DNA of 52,815 bases, from NCBI GenBank assembly GCA_003219175.1, contig QHPU01000059.1, positions 1 to 52,815 on the forward strand, in the 5' to 3' direction. Positions 50,521 to 52,815 of the stretch are shown in pieces. The position numbers and the translations under genes were made by a program. Every line of letters starts with the position of its first letter. Positions within the stretch are counted from its first letter, which is position 1. The notes under the pieces are model-generated. The model did no database searches. It was not told the origin of the DNA and saw nothing but the letters and a program-made list of their open reading frames with translations. This DNA comes from Verrucomicrobiota bacterium. GTDB taxonomy: Bacteria; Verrucomicrobiota; Verrucomicrobiia; Chthoniobacterales; UBA10450.

Positions 50521-51225
50521 GTGCAAGCCGAGCTCGAAAAGTTGCTAATCCTGCAGGATCGCGATCAAAAAATCCGGCAGATCGGCCTCGAGATAAAGAC
50601 GTTGCCGCAACAGCGAAAAAATCTCGAAGCACAATTGGCTGCCACCGCGGCCAGCTTGGAGTCGTTAAAACAACGTGCCCGCCAGCTGGAAGTCGACCGC
50701 AAGAAACTCGAGCTCGACGTCGGGACGCGTCAAAGCAGCATTTCGCGGTTAAAGACGCAGCAATATGAGACGCGCAAGAACGATGAATTCCAGGCTATGG
50801 GACACGAGATTGAACGCTATGAAAAGGAAATTGTGCAGCTCGAAGACCAAGAGCTCGAACTAATGGAGCAGGCTGACAAGTTGCGCGCCGAGATTTCGAC
50901 GGCGGAAAAGACGGCTGCGGCTGGACGCGACTCAGTTAACCGGCAGTTGGCCGATCTGGAAGAGAAATCAAAGACACTTCAAACACAGCTTGAACAATTG
51001 AAAAACGAACGCGTGCAGCTGGAGAAGAACATCGACGAAGATGTGATGGAGCGTTACGAACGCTTGTTCGCCAGCAAAGGCGACGCAGCTGTCGTTGCGG
51101 TCGAGCACGGTGTTTGCACCGGATGCCATATGAAAGTGACGACTGCGACGGTGGTGCGAGCAAAAAGCGGTCACGAAATTGTCAGCTGCGAGCAATGCGG
51201 TCGCATTCTCTACGCGGCCGGTTAA
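50521..51225 (+). CDS. Coiled-coil protein with C-terminal C4 zinc ribbon (DUF164/CdsZ-like)
   Basis: GTG 50521 gives 234 residues. Residues 1-175 form a long antiparallel coiled coil (LILQDRDQKIRQIGLEI...). The C-terminal zinc ribbon has 'GVCTGCHMKVT' and 'IVSCEQCGRILY' (two CxxC pairs). The family is widespread; members have been linked to envelope and secretion chaperoning or RNA binding, without a settled role. It ends 29 bases from the convergent ychF. Confidence 0.88.
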   Translation: MQAELEKLLILQDRDQKIRQIGLEIKTLPQQRKNLEAQLAATAASLESLKQRARQLEVDRKKLELDVGTRQSSISRLKTQQYETRKNDEFQAMGHEIERYEKEIVQLEDQELELMEQADKLRAEISTAEKTAAAGRDSVNRQLADLEEKSKTLQTQLEQLKNERVQLEKNIDEDVMERYERLFASKGDAAVVAVEHGVCTGCHMKVTTATVVRAKSGHEIVSCEQCGRILYAAG

Positions 51226-51253
51226 ACGGTAAAACTAATCTTGATTGGCCTGG

Positions 51254-52384
51254 CTAAACGTTGAACCGGAATTCAATCACATCCCCATCCTTCACCACAT
51301 ACTCTTTGCCTTCGATTCGTAGTTTTCCCGCCTCACGGGCTTTGGTAAAGGACCCCAGCGCCATCAAATCATCGTAATGAATCACTTCCGCCGCGATGAA
51401 GCCGCGCTCGAAATCGGTATGAATCACGCCGGCGGCTTGCGGTGCTTTGTCGCCGCCATGAATCGTCCAAGCGCGTGATTCCTTCTCGCCTGTTGTCAGA
51501 TAGGTGCGCAAACCTAACAAATGATAGACAGCGCGGATAAGCGCACCGACACCGCTCTCCTGCACCCCAATCCCGCGTAAGTATTCCGACGCTTCGCTCT
51601 CGCTCAGATCAACCAGTTCACTTTCGATTTGCGCACTGATCACCACCGCCTCTGTCGCGAAATGATTCCTGGCATAATCCTGAACCGCGTTGAGGTGTTG
51701 CGCGCTGTCACCGCGGTCGCCGGCCGAGGCTGCAGATAATGCAGCCAACTCCGCTTCCGCCACGTTACAGGCAAAAATCGTTGGCTTGGAGGTTAACAAG
51801 AAAAATTCGCGCGCAATCGCCTTCTCTTCATCAGTTAACGACGACGTGACCGCGGGTTTTCCCGCGTCCAGATGCGGTAGCAGTTTCTCGATCACCGCAT
51901 TTTCGGTCTTCGCGTTCTTTGATCCCGCGCGCACTTCTTTCTGCAAACGATTGTGGCGCTTTTGCAACGATGTGAGATCGGCCAACACCAGCTCGGTGTT
52001 GATCACTTCAATGTCGCGAACCGGATCAATCGTGCCGTTGACATGATGGATGTCGGCGCTCTCAAAACAGCGCACGACTTGCACAATCGCGTCGACCTCG
52101 CGAATGTGACTGAGGAATTGGTTGCCGAGTCCTTCACCCGTGCTTGCGCCTTTGACCAGTCCGGCAATATCGACAAACTCGATCGCAGTCGGCACGATTT
52201 TTTGCGAATGTGACATCTTTGCCAGGAAATCGAGCCGCCGGTCGGGCACGGTCACGACGCCGACGTTTGGATCGATGGTGCAGAAGGGATAATTCTCCGC
52301 CGGCGCTTTGTGCGTTCGGGTAACGGCATTGAAAAGCGTGGATTTCCCGACGTTCGGCAAGCCGACAATTCCAGCGCTGAGCAT
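51254..52384 (-). CDS. ychF: Ribosome-binding ATPase YchF (Obg family)
   Basis: A P-loop ATPase that binds ribosomes and takes part in the stress response. The 376 residues start [22 protein letters not shown] (G1). '[36 protein letters not shown]' (G3) follows, then a coiled-coil insert. The C-terminal TGS domain is '[47 protein letters not shown]', ending '[17 protein letters not shown]'. Length and motifs are standard. Confidence 0.97.
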   Translation of the reverse strand: MLSAGIVGLPNVGKSTLFNAVTRTHKAPAENYPFCTIDPNVGVVTVPDRRLDFLAKMSHSQKIVPTAIEFVDIAGLVKGASTGEGLGNQFLSHIREVDAIVQVVRCFESADIHHVNGTIDPVRDIEVINTELVLADLTSLQKRHNRLQKEVRAGSKNAKTENAVIEKLLPHLDAGKPAVTSSLTDEEKAIAREFFLLTSKPTIFACNVAEAELAALSAASAGDRGDSAQHLNAVQDYARNHFATEAVVISAQIESELVDLSESEASEYLRGIGVQESGVGALIRAVYHLLGLRTYLTTGEKESRAWTIHGGDKAPQAAGVIHTDFERGFIAAEVIHYDDLMALGSFTKAREAGKLRIEGKEYVVKDGDVIEFRFNV

Positions 52385-52481
52385 CCGTTTCTGTAGCGGC
52401 GCTCCATCAGCGTCGCAATCGGGTATTGTCGATTCGTTCTCGCGATTTCCGATCGATTAGTAGATAGTTCGCGACCGAATT

Positions 52482-52555
52482 CGGGCTGTAGTTCAGCTTG
52501 GTAGAACGCTTGAATGGGGTTCAAGAGGTCGTGGGTTCAAATCCCGCCAGCCCGA
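52482..52555 (+). tRNA. tRNA-Pro (anticodon GGG)
   Basis: A 74-base cloverleaf. Acceptor CGGGCTG (52482-52488) pairs with CAGCCCG (52548-52554), followed by discriminator A. The D-arm lies around GTTC AGCTTGGTA GAAC. The anticodon stem CTTGA/TCAAG encloses loop ATGGGGT, anticodon GGG. T-stem GTGGG/CCCGC has loop TTCAAAT. CCA is not encoded. Confidence 0.93.
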
Positions 52556-52668
52556 TTTATTTTCCCTAGGCGAACCATCATCACCGCGATTTTCCGCCCA
52601 TTTCGGTGCCCTTATGGTGCCTGTAAGTCCATCGTTTTGCCGTTTCGCCCAGTTGAACTCTGACCAAT

Positions 52669-52815
52669 TCATAGTCTGCCACTCTCTTCAAAACGAATGA
52701 CGCTCTCGACTGACCCCTCCCGAGCCAGCACGCGAATCGGGGATGGGTCGCCTTCCATCCATAAAGCCGCACGTTGTCGCGAAAGCAAAGATACGATTCC
52801 TCTCGACAGGTGATC
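52669..52815 (-). CDS. Possible partial gene at right edge, unrecognised
   Basis: On the - strand a frame enters from beyond the window and stops at TGA 52669-52671. It reads about 48 residues, including 'SLLSRQRAALWMEGDPSPIRVLAREGSVESVIRF'. The residue mix is protein-like. A competing - strand frame at 52581-52772 is richer in Arg/Trp and looks less natural. No family is recognised. The stretch 52556-52668 between it and the tRNA shows nothing else. Confidence 0.3.
   Translation of the reverse strand, partial: DHLSRGIVSLLSRQRAALWMEGDPSPIRVLAREGSVESVIRFEESGRL

Noticed and set aside
52482-52815. tRNA-Pro considered as an integration site with a genomic island beginning downstream
   Set aside because: No integrase and no repeated tRNA 3' end are visible in the 260 bases that remain in the window.

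Overview
The window reads as chromosomal DNA of a Gram-negative, GC-rich (roughly mid-50s %) bacterium, most likely a soil Verrucomicrobiota of the Spartobacteria/Chthoniobacterales type. That placement is an inference from gene content: futalosine-route menaquinone genes, an Anbu peptidase, a DUF6600-like secreted protein, and a dense load of short dispersed palindromes including REP/RAYT elements. No phylogeny could be run.

Layout. Positions 1-13684 hold the S10/spc/alpha ribosomal cluster on the + strand: rplD(end)-rplW-rplB-rpsS-[coiled-coil gene]-rplV-rpsC-rplP-rpmC-rpsQ-rplN-rplX-rplE-rpsH-rplF-rplR-rpsE-rplO-secY-adk-map-infA-rpmJ-rpsM-rpsK-rpsD. rpsN, rpmD, rpoA and rplQ are missing from their usual places, an unrelated coiled-coil gene sits between rpsS and rplV, and dispersed palindromes lie in several junctions. 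Positions 13.7-19.3 kb carry a small helical protein, a lone receiver domain, a DUF2934 protein, a holin-like membrane protein overlapping an Anbu peptidase, trpF and an orphan secretin. Positions 19.4-23.2 kb hold an ECF sigma factor (-), mqnE and mqnA (menaquinone), and a DUF72 protein. Positions 23.3-29.2 kb are a tight recJ-recG-htrA operon.

The standout feature is in recG. A REP-associated transposase (RAYT/TnpA-REP, a Y1 HUH enzyme) with both flanking REP inverted repeats lies inside the helicase domain without breaking the reading frame, giving a single 899-residue open frame. The transposase part has no plausible start codon of its own and no stop, so it appears to be made only as part of RecG. 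RecG motifs before and after the insert are intact.

Positions 29.5-33.2 kb hold a large repeat-bearing secreted protein, asd (-), an L,D-transpeptidase and a tiny lipoprotein with a clear terminator. Positions 33.3-39.8 kb are a histidine-degradation cluster (hutH-hutU-ftcD fusion-hutI). Positions 40-44.9 kb hold tig-clpP-clpX-cinA. Positions 44.9-51.2 kb hold envelope genes (a second L,D-transpeptidase, a secreted unknown, an FKBP isomerase), a - strand rsfS-nadD-namZ operon in which namZ looks damaged, the divergent nagZ, and a zinc-ribbon coiled-coil protein. The window ends with ychF (-) and tRNA-Pro(GGG).

Between genes the DNA is dominated by four kinds of repeat: REP/RAYT-like pairs; GTCATTCCGAGCGAAG inverted pairs; TGTAG...CTACA elements; and degenerate 7-9-bp periodic repeats placed directly before start codons.
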